Positions 52,913 through 61,568 of a stretch of 64,000 bases of DNA are shown piece by piece. The stretch comes from Lepagella muris (GTDB taxonomy: Bacteria > Bacteroidota > Bacteroidia > Bacteroidales > Muribaculaceae). Position numbers and translations under genes: made by a program. Where the stretch lies: assembly GCF_004793975.1 (NCBI RefSeq), contig NZ_SRYB01000008.1, positions 62,001 to 126,000 of the forward strand, read 5' to 3'. The notes beneath the pieces were generated by a model, which worked only from the letters and a program-made list of their open reading frames with translations, was not told the DNA's origin and searched no databases. Position 1 is the first letter of the stretch; each line of letters starts with the position of its first letter.

Positions 52913-55293
52913 GACAACAGATCTTTAAGTATCCTTATCTCTCCGGCAGCTTTCTTAGGGTCATCAAACCAATATTCCGCCAGCATCGGCTGAATATCAT
53001 ACTCAATGACATTGCGCAGCGTCATCTCATCAAAATCATCCTTAGGGAAACAGAAATAACTGTGACCTATACAGAAGCCCTTCCCAAGAGAATCATCACT
53101 CTCAATGATGCCGTTCAACTCCTTAATACGGGCTATCACCCTATTCAGCCGTTCGTTACCGAAACTGTCAAGCATCTCTCTGAATCCCGTGCTTTCAAAA
53201 CCGGGGACTATCTCAAAGAAGCTAAAACGACGGCGTAGCGCATAGTCAATCATCGCAAGACTACGGTCTGCCGTGTTCATCATGCCGATGATGTAAAGAT
53301 TCTTTGGCACAGAAAACTCCTCATCGCGATATGCCAATTTGAGTTTGTATCCACGATAATCTTTCTCTATCAGCATAAGCAACTCTCCGAATATCTTACT
53401 GAGATTTCCACGGTTGATCTCATCAATTATGAAGAAATACATCCTGTCGGGATCAGGGTCCAGCTCTGCCCTCTTACAAAATTTGTAGAAACGCCCCTCC
53501 TCTATCCTGAAGCTGCCGTCCTCCTGCGGTTTGAATCCCATGATGAAATCCTCGTATGAATAATTCTGATGGAATTGCACCATCTCAATCCGGCTATCAT
53601 CCTTCTCCCCCATGATGGAATATGCAAGCCTACGTGCAGAATACGTCTTACCCACACCGGGAGCACCTTGCAGAATGACATTCTGCTTAGTCCGAAGCAA
53701 AGATTCCAAACGGTCGTAGTGTGCCTCCGTCATAAAAACTTCCTGCAAAAAATCCTCCTTCAAATACAACTCCTTGCTATCCTTCTGCTTCAACTCCGGA
53801 TTTTTGGCACGTATCATTTCAAGCAACGAATCAGCCTCATCATCCGAGAGACCACAAAATGTGACTCCCATAGGGCTTTTGATAAATCTGACTTCAGATA
53901 ATGCTTCATTATCTTTCATTTCTTGCCATGTGACCGGCTCGAAAAGAGTTTCAATCTTCTCAAATTCTATTTCCTTACCATCACTTGATTTAGAGACTCG
54001 CGCAAGGGCAACAATACGTTTTGACGGATTGGAATCATAACATACCACAATATCCCCCTCTTTTGCGGCTTCCATATCCGTAAATACATTACGTTTCCTA
54101 TTGTTGTCATTATATAAAGTCCACATTTGCTTAGCACCAACCGGCTTATCAGCAAAAGTATAGGTCTTCGGACTGGCTATCAGCAACCAAACTCTTTTAT
54201 TATGCCCCATATCTGAAATCTTACTCTCTTCATCAAACAAACCCTCCAGACTTTCCACGTAATCAGGATATTTGGAAATATCAGTAAGAGTCTTCTGCAC
54301 TAATTGTTGAGGAGAATCCCATTCTCCGATATCTGTCCATCTTACCTTACGCGAGCTTAAATATTCATCCACATCATCATTATATTCATATTCACCTTCA
54401 ACAATACCTCTACCCACAATTTTATAAAGACCCTTTTTGGCGTAGACCGTATCTCCAGGTTTCATCACTTTTGCAAATTCCCATACCGCAAGACTATCAT
54501 TGCTAAATCTACCTTTTGGATTATCATAGACCTTGCGCATCTCATCTACAATTTCATCCCTATTTGTAAATCGTGAATAATCGCCAAGATCATCCCAACC
54601 AAGCAACATTACCCCATCCCTCAAGCAACGCTCCCATTGGGAAGCCCCTTCACCCGGGGCATATAGCCACTCTTTAGCCGGTTTATCCACTTGTATTTTT
54701 TTAAGAGTGGCGATCAGCTCGTCATAATATTCGAAAACGTCTTTATCACCACGCCGTTCTATCAGAAACTTCATAAGTTGTGACATACCGGCTTTCTCTG
54801 CATTATCCATACCGAAGTTAATGCACAAGTCACGTAGCCATTCCTGCTTATAGATAGGTATCAGCCATTTGTCGGAATATAGGAATGCAATCTTCCATTT
54901 ATACATCCCGTTGATCACATCAACACTCTCTATCATATCAAGATCATGATTACGCGCAGCAGTAGCCACGACAGCAATCGCAGTCCTCACTTTCTTAAAA
55001 GCCTCCATAGCATCAGATGCACCATATCGGGCATATCGGGTATACCAGGCATATTTGTCATCATATTGGATCTTGGGATTGCTCTTCTCAATATTCTTAT
55101 ATCTGAAAATACCGAATTTAAAGGCATTGCTACCCCATATCGAACCGAGTTCCTCCGTCTTTGATTCCACCCAATTGCAGAACGATTCATTCGGTACAAG
55201 GTCAGTATATTCCTGTAAGGTCATTTGCGGCAGCCAATCAATAGGATAACGTTCCAGGAAAGATTCATATAGCTGATGTCGGTCGGTAATCAT
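52909..55293 (-). CDS. mcrB: McrB-like AAA+ GTPase with modified-base reader domains
   Basis: A 794-residue protein. Residues about 1-200 are an uncharacterised helical domain. About 205-325 hold a domain with GVMLLGWDDLGDYSRF and KPGDTVYAKKGLYKIVGRGI, a PUA-like form. About 366-495 (RVWLLIASPKTYTFADK..KQMWTLYN..GDIVVCYDS) resembles an EVE domain that reads modified bases. The AAA+ GTPase core follows: Walker A GAPGVGKT (543-550), Walker B FFIIDEINRGN (620-630) and the McrB-type MNTADRS (672-678). With mcrC it forms a type IV system that cuts phage or foreign DNA with modified bases; the base recognised is not known. Confidence 0.9.
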   Translation of the reverse strand: MITDRHQLYESFLERYPIDWLPQMTLQEYTDLVPNESFCNWVESKTEELGSIWGSNAFKFGIFRYKNIEKSNPKIQYDDKYAWYTRYARYGASDAMEAFKKVRTAIAVVATAARNHDLDMIESVDVINGMYKWKIAFLYSDKWLIPIYKQEWLRDLCINFGMDNAEKAGMSQLMKFLIERRGDKDVFEYYDELIATLKKIQVDKPAKEWLYAPGEGASQWERCLRDGVMLLGWDDLGDYSRFTNRDEIVDEMRKVYDNPKGRFSNDSLAVWEFAKVMKPGDTVYAKKGLYKIVGRGIVEGEYEYNDDVDEYLSSRKVRWTDIGEWDSPQQLVQKTLTDISKYPDYVESLEGLFDEESKISDMGHNKRVWLLIASPKTYTFADKPVGAKQMWTLYNDNNRKRNVFTDMEAAKEGDIVVCYDSNPSKRIVALARVSKSSDGKEIEFEKIETLFEPVTWQEMKDNEALSEVRFIKSPMGVTFCGLSDDEADSLLEMIRAKNPELKQKDSKELYLKEDFLQEVFMTEAHYDRLESLLRTKQNVILQGAPGVGKTYSARRLAYSIMGEKDDSRIEMVQFHQNYSYEDFIMGFKPQEDGSFRIEEGRFYKFCKRAELDPDPDRMYFFIIDEINRGNLSKIFGELLMLIEKDYRGYKLKLAYRDEEFSVPKNLYIIGMMNTADRSLAMIDYALRRRFSFFEIVPGFESTGFREMLDSFGNERLNRVIARIKELNGIIESDDSLGKGFCIGHSYFCFPKDDFDEMTLRNVIEYDIQPMLAEYWFDDPKKAAGEIRILKDLLS

Positions 55294-55409
55294 GATTTTA
55301 AATTTGATTTATCGGTCAGTATAAACCGAGGGATTAAAATTCACTAAATAATAGCTTGCAGACCCCCAGTCGTGGATAATTACTTATGAAGTTTAGACAA
55401 CTTCTATTG

Positions 55410-55440
55410 CAAAGGTACAAATTTGTTGTGAGATTGCAAA
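55410..55440 (-). promoter_or_regulatory. Promoter of mcrBC
   Basis: On the reverse strand -33 TTTG (55437-55440), a 19-base spacer and -7 TACCTTTG (55410-55417), the full Bacteroidetes consensus with ideal spacing. The leader is about 110 bases. Confidence 0.8.
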
Positions 55441-55530
55441 TCAAATGAACGTTTCTGACGTAAATTCCGATATAATTTCATGCGTTGAAAAGAGGTTAAT
55501 AGACTATCGTGCCGAATGTGCATGGTCATA

Positions 55531-55561
55531 TTGCCGATTTTGAATTTATTTTGTAATTTTG
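55531..55561 (+). promoter_or_regulatory. Promoter of valS
   Basis: TTG at 55531-55533, 20-base spacer, TAATTTTG at 55554-55561, 22 bases before the ATG. Confidence 0.75.
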
Positions 55562-55583
55562 CAACTCTAAAACTATCATTCTC

Positions 55584-58217
55584 ATGAGCGAATTAGCCAC
55601 AAAGTACAACCCCTCCGAGGTTGAAGACAAATGGTATGCATATTGGATGGAACATGGTCTGTTTCATTCCGAACCGGATAACCGCGAACCTTTCTGCATA
55701 GTGATACCGCCGCCAAACGTCACGGGCGTGCTTCACATGGGTCACATGCTTAACAATACGATACAGGATATCCTCGTGCGTCGCGCACGTATGCAAGGAA
55801 AGAATGCACTATGGGTGCCTGGCACAGACCACGCCGCGATTTCCACAGAAGCAAAGGTGGTGGCAAAACTTGCCGAGCAGGGCATCAAGAAGACCGATCT
55901 CTCACGTGAGGAATTTCTTACCCACGCATGGGACTGGACCCACAAATACGGCGGCATAATCCTGAGCCAGCTCCGTAAGCTCGGAGCATCATGCGATTGG
56001 GAACGCACCGCGTTCACCATGGACGAGACACGCTCAAAGAGCGTCATGCACGTATTCTGCGACCTCTACAACCGCGGTCTGATATATCGCGGCGTGCGCA
56101 TGGTCAACTGGGACCCGCAAGCCCTCACTGCCCTTTCCGACGAGGAGGTGATATATAAAGAGGAACAAAGCAAACTCTTCTATCTCCGCTATATGGTGGA
56201 GGGGGAGGATAACAAATATATCGTGGTAGCCACCACTCGCCCCGAAACTATTCTCGGCGACTCAGCCGTATGCGTCAACCCTAACGACGAACGCTACACA
56301 TGGCTGAAAGGTAAGAAAGTGATCGTGCCGCTCGTAGGTCGCGCTGTGCCCATCATCATGGACGAATATGTAGAGATGGATTTTGGTACCGGCTGTCTTA
56401 AAGTAACACCCGCCCATGACGTCAACGACTATATGCTCGGCGACAAATACGGTCTGGAGACTATCGACATCTTCAACGACAACGGAACAATCTCCGAGGC
56501 TGGAGGTATGTACGTCGGCATGGACCGCTTTGACGTGCGCAAGCAGATAATGGTTGACCTGGAGAAGGCAGGTCTTGTAGAGAAGGTAGAGGATTACGTC
56601 AACAAGGTGGGTCACTCCGAGCGCACAGATGCAGTGATTGAGCCGAAACTCTCGATGCAGTGGTTTGTGAAGATGCAGGATCTCGCAGTGCCTGCACTTG
56701 AGGCTGTGGAGACTGACTACATCAAGTTTGTGCCCGCAAAATATAAGAACACCTACCGCTACTGGATGACCAACATAAAGGACTGGTGCATCTCACGTCA
56801 GCTATGGTGGGGACATCAGATTCCGGCATGGTATCTCCCCGGCGGAGGTTACGTAGTGGCGGAGAACGAGGAGGAGGCACTTCTCAAGGCTATCGAGAAG
56901 AGCGGTAATCCGGAGCTTACACTCGCCGACCTGACACGCGATCCGGACTGCCTTGACACTTGGTTCTCTTCATGGCTATGGCCCATATCACTCTTCAACG
57001 GTATTCTTGATCCCGACAATGAGGAGTTCAAATACTACTACCCCACCACTGACCTTGTGACCGGTCCGGATATCATCTTCTTCTGGGTAGCCCGTATGAT
57101 CATCGCCGGATATGCTTTCTGCGGCGACAAACCCTTCAGCAACGTCTACTTCACCGGCATAGTGCGCGACAAGATCGGGCGCAAGATGTCGAAGTCGCTC
57201 GGCAACTCGCCGGATCCGCTCGAACTGATCGATAAGTTTGGTGCCGACGGCGTGCGTATGGGTATCATGCTTGCGGCTCCTGCCGGACACGACATAATGT
57301 ATGATGACTCACTCTGCGAACAGGGACGCAACTTCTGCAACAAGATCTGGAATGCATTCCGTCTTGTGAAGGGTTGGGAGGTAGACTCACAGAAACCACA
57401 ACCGGAAGCCGCCAAGAGAGGCATTGAATGGTTTGAGGCAGAGATGAACCGCACTCTCATCGAGGTGGAAGACCTCATGGGCAAGTTCCGTATCTCGGAG
57501 GCACTCATGGCTATCTACAAACTCTTCTGGGATGAGTTCTCCTCATGGTATCTGGAGGTGATAAAGCCGGCTTACGGCTCTCCGATCGATGGTGAGACCT
57601 TTGAAAAGACACTCGGTTTCTTCGATACCCTTCTCCGTCTTCTCCACCCCTTCATGCCGTTTATCACGGAGGAACTTTGGCAGCATCTCCGCGACCGCAA
57701 GGATGGAGAGAGCATCATGACGGCACAACTTCCGACAGCCGACGGTTTCAATCAGGAGATCATCGACCGTTTCGATCATCTGAAAGAGGTGATTGCAGGC
57801 ATCAGAACTGTGCGTAAACAGAAACAGATACCGCAACGCGACAGCCTCGAACTGCTTGTAAAAGGACAGCACGACAGTTATCTCGACTCTATCTTGGAGA
57901 AGATGGGTAACCTTTCTGACATTCGTAATGTGAATGAGAAACCTGCTGCGGCAGCATCCTTCATCGCAGCATCTACGGAATATTGCATCCCCGTCAGTGC
58001 CAACATCAACGTTGAGGAGGAGCTGAAGAAATTGAATGCCGACCTGGAATACCACCAGAAGTTCCTCGCATCAGTGCGCAAGAAACTCTCGAATGAGAAA
58101 TTCGTGGCAAATGCACCGGAGAAGGTCGTAGCCCTCGAAAAGAAGAAAGAGAGCGATGCCCTTGAAAAAATCGCCGCAGTAGAGGCAGCAATCGCCGCAC
58201 TCTCACAGCAGGCATAA
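55584..58217 (+). CDS. valS: Valyl-tRNA synthetase
   Basis: An 877-residue class I synthetase. It has the HIGH-type motif in PPNVTGVLHMGHMLNNT, the editing domain with ATTRPETILGDSAVCVNP, the tryptophan-rich WCISRQLWWGHQIPAWY, the KMSKS motif in DKIGRKMSKSLGNSPDP, the anticodon-binding domain and a C-terminal coiled coil (NVEEELKKLNADLEYHQKFL). Essential housekeeping gene, isolated here among accessory genes. Confidence 0.97.
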   Translation: MSELATKYNPSEVEDKWYAYWMEHGLFHSEPDNREPFCIVIPPPNVTGVLHMGHMLNNTIQDILVRRARMQGKNALWVPGTDHAAISTEAKVVAKLAEQGIKKTDLSREEFLTHAWDWTHKYGGIILSQLRKLGASCDWERTAFTMDETRSKSVMHVFCDLYNRGLIYRGVRMVNWDPQALTALSDEEVIYKEEQSKLFYLRYMVEGEDNKYIVVATTRPETILGDSAVCVNPNDERYTWLKGKKVIVPLVGRAVPIIMDEYVEMDFGTGCLKVTPAHDVNDYMLGDKYGLETIDIFNDNGTISEAGGMYVGMDRFDVRKQIMVDLEKAGLVEKVEDYVNKVGHSERTDAVIEPKLSMQWFVKMQDLAVPALEAVETDYIKFVPAKYKNTYRYWMTNIKDWCISRQLWWGHQIPAWYLPGGGYVVAENEEEALLKAIEKSGNPELTLADLTRDPDCLDTWFSSWLWPISLFNGILDPDNEEFKYYYPTTDLVTGPDIIFFWVARMIIAGYAFCGDKPFSNVYFTGIVRDKIGRKMSKSLGNSPDPLELIDKFGADGVRMGIMLAAPAGHDIMYDDSLCEQGRNFCNKIWNAFRLVKGWEVDSQKPQPEAAKRGIEWFEAEMNRTLIEVEDLMGKFRISEALMAIYKLFWDEFSSWYLEVIKPAYGSPIDGETFEKTLGFFDTLLRLLHPFMPFITEELWQHLRDRKDGESIMTAQLPTADGFNQEIIDRFDHLKEVIAGIRTVRKQKQIPQRDSLELLVKGQHDSYLDSILEKMGNLSDIRNVNEKPAAAASFIAASTEYCIPVSANINVEEELKKLNADLEYHQKFLASVRKKLSNEKFVANAPEKVVALEKKKESDALEKIAAVEAAIAALSQQA

Positions 58218-58256
58218 CCATACCATCTTTTGGAGTAATACTCCATCTCAAAAAAT

Positions 58257-58371
58257 TCCTGCCGCTGCGGTCATCTGTTTAGTTGTTTTGAGAACTTCAG
58301 TTCAATTATTTTTCATTTTAAAATTGTTTAGAACTTCCAAAACAACCAATCAGACGACCACAGCGGCAATT
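58257..58371. repeat. Long imperfect inverted repeat (MITE-like)
   Basis: About 50-base arms: GCCGCTGCGGTCATCTG...GTTGTTTTG (58261-58290) matches the reverse complement of CAAAACAACCAATCAGACGACCACAGCGGC (58338-58367) with a few mismatches. An AT-rich centre separates the arms. It is downstream of valS; it could be a transcription end structure or a small non-autonomous element. Confidence 0.6.
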
Positions 58372-58422
58372 ATTTCAACAAGACCAAACTGACTAATTAA
58401 ACAATAGGAAGGCGTAACAATT

Positions 58423-58704
58423 ATGCGCAACCAATCCCTACAAACTGCCCAAATACCACCACATCACTACCCTACCACCGATACAGTTACCGATACAGTT
58501 ACCGATACAGTTAAAGCTTTGTTAGAGGTTATGGGAGATCGAATAATGTCTCGCAGTGAAATAATGCAGGAGTTGGGATTAAAGCATAAAACTCACTTCT
58601 TGGAGTCATACCTGAATCCGGCTATACAATTAGGACTTATCGAACCGACCAAGAAACCCAATCACCCACGTCAGAAATATCGTCAAAAGAAATCTAAAAT
58701 ATAA
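58423..58704 (+). pseudogene. C-terminal winged-helix fragment of an ATP-binding/Fic-type gene
   Basis: The 93-codon frame starts with a Thr/Asp/Val tail (three 12-base units ACCGATACAGTT at 58477-58512, encoding TDTV), then VKALLEVMGDRIMSRSEIMQ, GLKHKTHFLESYLNP and LGLIEPT..P.HPRQKY. This sequence is the familiar C-terminal helix-turn-helix end of longer Bacteroidetes AlbA-2 domain ATP-binding or Fic proteins, but the upstream catalytic domains are absent. A purine-rich AGGAAGG about 12 bases before the ATG could allow translation, so a stand-alone small DNA-binding protein cannot be excluded. Confidence 0.6.
58477..58512 (+). repeat. Three 12-base tandem units in the fragment gene
   Basis: ACCGATACAGTT occurs three times exactly in a row, encoding repeated Thr-Asp-Thr-Val. 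Confidence 0.9.
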
Positions 58705-58804
58705 CATGACTTATGGACTACTCAAGAAGATACTAATAACTCAAATTTGAAATAAGAATATTCTTCACAACATACAATCAGGCGGTCAACAATGTCCACC
58801 TGAT

Positions 58805-58853
58805 ATATTCAATATATTCTTTTTTCTTTTGACCTGCCATTCGTGTCGCTCGG
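58805..58853 (+). repeat. 49-bp direct repeat, left copy
   Basis: It matches 59602-59650 at 46 of 49 bases in the same orientation. On the reverse strand it encodes ERHEWQVKRKKNILNI, the C-terminus of the DNA alkylation repair protein. The two copies bracket the GNAT/antitoxin-like pair. Confidence 0.88.
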
Positions 58854-58884
58854 AAAACTTGATAAACTTTTATGAACTGGAGTC

Positions 58885-59397
58885 CTAGAGATTTAACATA
58901 TCAAAATACATCGTTCTTGTCGTATCGTTTTCTTGCTCAGATAACATTTCTATAAAACCATTTTTCAAATAAAATGGAATAGCTGAAATATAAGCATCTA
59001 CCGTAAGAAAACGAAATGCTGAATATTGTGATTTTTCATTCACAGATTGCTTAATAGCATCCATTATTACAGAACCTAAACCTTGTGATGCAAAATCTTT
59101 ACAAACTGCAAATCTACCAATTTTAATAGCTGGATAATTACTTCTATGTTTGCTATGTGCAAATAGCTTTTTTAATTTGCGCCAAGCTGATTTGCTGACA
59201 TCTGTACGAGAAACCTTATCGTTCAGCAAACTAAAATAAGCAGCTACTCTATCATTAATAATTACGATATAAGTGGTTGCAATACGTTTCTCTTGAAAAG
59301 GAATCGCATCATCTGTCAGAAATTCATTCAAGTCCACATCACCACAATCAAATGATGTCAGATTGTGATTATCTGTTAGTTTTTCAATACGTATCAT
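58885..59397 (-). CDS. GNAT acetyltransferase, probable toxin of a TA pair
   Basis: A 170-residue single-domain GNAT protein. SFDCGDVDLNEFL (15-27) is the pattern seen at the start of GNAT toxins related to TacT and AtaT. FAVCKDFASQGLGSVIMDAI has the acetyl-CoA loop (Gln105-Gly-Leu-Gly108), and SAIPFYLKNGF near the end has the expected catalytic tyrosine. Toxins of this type acetylate charged tRNA and halt translation. It overlaps a 59-codon upstream gene by four bases. The AT-rich codon use and flanking direct repeats point to recent acquisition. Toxicity is inferred. Confidence 0.85.
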   Translation of the reverse strand: MIRIEKLTDNHNLTSFDCGDVDLNEFLTDDAIPFQEKRIATTYIVIINDRVAAYFSLLNDKVSRTDVSKSAWRKLKKLFAHSKHRSNYPAIKIGRFAVCKDFASQGLGSVIMDAIKQSVNEKSQYSAFRFLTVDAYISAIPFYLKNGFIEMLSEQENDTTRTMYFDMLNL

Positions 59398-59573
59398 GGC
59401 ACGAAAACAAACTTACCCCATTTCTCTTCTGCGGACTTTATTCTTTTTTCAAGAGCAGCACGATTGGCTTGACGCTCTTCCTTAGAAAGGGTCTCAACCT
59501 TTTTCATATTTTCAGCAAATCGCTCAGCGTCTTTGCCATATAATGTCGGTGTTTCTGCTATTGGTCTTGCCAT
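59394..59573 (-). CDS. Small antitoxin-like protein paired with GNAT toxin
   Basis: A 59-residue protein reading MARPIAETPTLYGKDAERFA, then a charged helix NMKKVETLSKEERQANRAAL and KRIKSAEEKWGKF. Its stop overlaps the start of the GNAT gene (TGA within ATGA), so the two are co-translated. Short proteins with this MARPI.ETP.L.G.DA.RF start occur next to GNAT genes in Bacteroidetes, as I recall them; no ribbon-helix-helix motif of the classical DUF1778 antitoxins is apparent. It likely binds and neutralises the acetyltransferase and may regulate the pair. Confidence 0.75.
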   Translation of the reverse strand: MARPIAETPTLYGKDAERFAENMKKVETLSKEERQANRAALEKRIKSAEEKWGKFVFVP

Positions 59574-59591
59574 GGCTGGATTTTATTTAAA

Positions 59592-60350
59592 TTAAACATT
59601 TATATTCAATATATTCTTTTTTCTCTTAGCCTGCCATTCGTGTCGCTCGGTTATCGACATCTTTTCGCATGCATAGCTGAGCATTATCGAGGGCATCGCT
59701 TCTACATTACTCTCAAGGAAATCGCGGAGTTGCATGACATATCCTTTTTTCCATGTCTCTCTGAGCATCCACCCCGCCGCCTTATGTAATAAGTCATGGG
59801 GACTTGTAAGCAACATCGCAGCCCGACGGAAACATACATCAGGACGTTTATTACGGATAAGCATCCAACTGCTGACCATAGCTATGCGTTGCTGCCAAAG
59901 AGTATGACCCTCCGGCTTAATCCATTCATCCATAAGCCGTAATTCAGGATGACGCACCTCATGATTACCAACAATCTTTATTGCCGACAAATCCACCAGA
60001 TCCCAATTATTGATATGAGGATGGAGAGATAGATACGTCTCAAAGATTTCCGACATCAACGCTTCATCACCCTTTTTCATAGCACGCAGATATTGCTCCA
60101 CCATAATGAGAAGGCCGCAGAGCCTTACCTCATGCAAGGGACTGCGGACCAATCTCGTAGCTTCGGAAAGAGGTGTTGACTTCCACGTCTCCTTCACCAC
60201 CAAGCGAACCTGAGGGTTCTTCAGACCAATAAACTTGTCGCCCTCACCATATTCACCGGGAGAAGTCTTAAAAAAACGCAACAGTTGCTGAGCCTGCCTT
60301 TCATCAGCCATCTCAATCAACGCCTCCTCTATATATATCGCCTCACTCAT
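59592..60350 (-). CDS. AlkD-like DNA alkylation repair protein
   Basis: A 252-residue all-helical HEAT-repeat protein of the AlkC/AlkD-type DNA glycosylase superfamily. FIGLKNPQVRLVVKETW, HEVRLCGLLIMVEQYL, NNWDLVDLSAIKIVGNH (the DNA-contacting Trp/Asp region) and HKAAGWMLRETWKKGY are typical. The family removes bulky or positively charged alkylated bases. It lies 18 bases upstream of the antitoxin-like gene. Its last 49 bases are repeated beyond the toxin gene at 58805. Confidence 0.9.
   Translation of the reverse strand: MSEAIYIEEALIEMADERQAQQLLRFFKTSPGEYGEGDKFIGLKNPQVRLVVKETWKSTPLSEATRLVRSPLHEVRLCGLLIMVEQYLRAMKKGDEALMSEIFETYLSLHPHINNWDLVDLSAIKIVGNHEVRHPELRLMDEWIKPEGHTLWQQRIAMVSSWMLIRNKRPDVCFRRAAMLLTSPHDLLHKAAGWMLRETWKKGYVMQLRDFLESNVEAMPSIMLSYACEKMSITERHEWQAKRKKNILNINV
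59602..59650 (+). repeat. 49-bp direct repeat, right copy (inside the alkD-like gene)
   Basis: Counterpart of 58805-58853, located at the 3' end of the alkylation repair gene. Confidence 0.88.
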
Positions 60351-60404
60351 TTCAATACATTATCTGAAATGTTAACGAGGCTATCCGTCGAAATATTATA
60401 TATA

Positions 60405-60731
60405 TTACGGACGGATCTTGACAAGCATCAGTTTTGAGTCACGAAGGGGCTTTACTGAATGAAGCACACCTTTAGGAAGGAGCATGGCATCTCCGGGTGA
60501 CATCCGCTGGATGTGGTCATCTACATGGAAGTCTACTTCACCCTCAATCAGGTAGACCATTACGTCATCGGGAGCCGGATGTTCCGACAGATGCGAATCT
60601 GAACTGAGTGCAACAAGATTTACAGAACCGTTGTGAGAAGACATTACCGTCCTAAACTCGACTTCACCTTTTATGTAGTTAAGGGCATCGGCGAAATGAA
60701 ACGGATTTTTGATTTCAAATTTTGTTTCCAT
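60405..60731 (-). CDS. Cupin domain protein
   Basis: A 108-residue single-cupin protein. ALSSDSHLSEHPAPDDVMVY gives a partial metal-binding motif 1 (two histidines and further acidic residues), and FHVDDHIQRMSPGDAMLLPK with HSVKPL is motif 2. A beta-barrel of this kind may bind a metal or small ligand; the reaction, if any, is unknown. The start at 60731 is preferred over a longer frame. Own transcription unit or read-through from upstream is unclear. Confidence 0.85.
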   Translation of the reverse strand: METKFEIKNPFHFADALNYIKGEVEFRTVMSSHNGSVNLVALSSDSHLSEHPAPDDVMVYLIEGEVDFHVDDHIQRMSPGDAMLLPKGVLHSVKPLRDSKLMLVKIRP

Positions 60732-60947
60732 AGCGTATAAATTAATTACCCGCAAAGTTTAGACTTATATATTATTAGTTTACAAGACACGTAAATCAAA
60801 CTTGCGAGACAGGTTTCTATAATGAGCATGAGGCTTTCCCTCACTCCCATAGTTATTAACACCAATCCTCCATTTGGGTTCATCCCAACGCAGAGTTTAA
60901 TATAAATTCAAATCCCTACCTCCAACTCATAAAGTAAGGAAAATCAG

Positions 60948-61568
60948 TTATAGCATTGATAAATTTCTGTCTAAATTCCTACACTCCCAATATCTTGTCT
61001 CGACAATGTCAATACAATCCATTACCCCTCTTGATAATGTATTACAGAGTTCTCTTAAATCTGAAGAAATACCTGCTAATGCTGTTAAATCCGAATTAAA
61101 AGCCATAATTCCATCATCTTCTACAGAGATATCAGTCAGTAATATGTATATAATTTTACAATCATCAAAAACATCTCCATCATGAGTTATTTCCTTACAA
61201 ATACACATGCTGTCGGATAATTTCAGAGGTAAATCTGAAGAATACTTAGTAGCCTGCTTTCGTATTCTATATTCTGAAGCTTTATTAGAAATCAAGAGTT
61301 CCCAACTTTTCAGTTCGATAAAACATAGAAAGTTTCCTGAAGGCGTGACAGCTAAAGCATCTACAGACTTCCGTGATTCAAGTCCTCTTGTCCGATCAGC
61401 ATTTGTCTTCACCTCATCAAAATCGATCACCGGAGTTTTTGATCCGGCAAGAGTGCACAAGTACTGTTTTTTCTTATGTGGAGAACATGCGCTATGCAGG
61501 TCGCAGATTATTATGGACACATAACCTGCGTACTTGAGTACTTTGGAATAGATTTCTGATGGAGTCAT
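60948..61568 (-). CDS. PD-(D/E)XK-like partner of an ABC-type ATPase
   Basis: A 206-residue protein of no family I recognise. Residues 64-87 read E-S-R-K-S-V-D-A-L-A-V then a turn and FIELK: Glu64, Asp70, Glu85 and Lys87 are spaced like a PD-(D/E)XK nuclease core. The C-terminal half has IIYILLTDISVEDDG and a helical tail. Its ATG overlaps the stop of the ATPase gene by four bases. Such ATPase-nuclease pairs often make phage-defence systems; a nuclease effector is inferred, not shown. No Toprim or HNH motif is seen, so it does not look like PARIS, Gabija or Septu. Confidence 0.6.
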   Translation of the reverse strand: MTPSEIYSKVLKYAGYVSIIICDLHSACSPHKKKQYLCTLAGSKTPVIDFDEVKTNADRTRGLESRKSVDALAVTPSGNFLCFIELKSWELLISNKASEYRIRKQATKYSSDLPLKLSDSMCICKEITHDGDVFDDCKIIYILLTDISVEDDGIMAFNSDLTALAGISSDLRELCNTLSRGVMDCIDIVETRYWECRNLDRNLSML

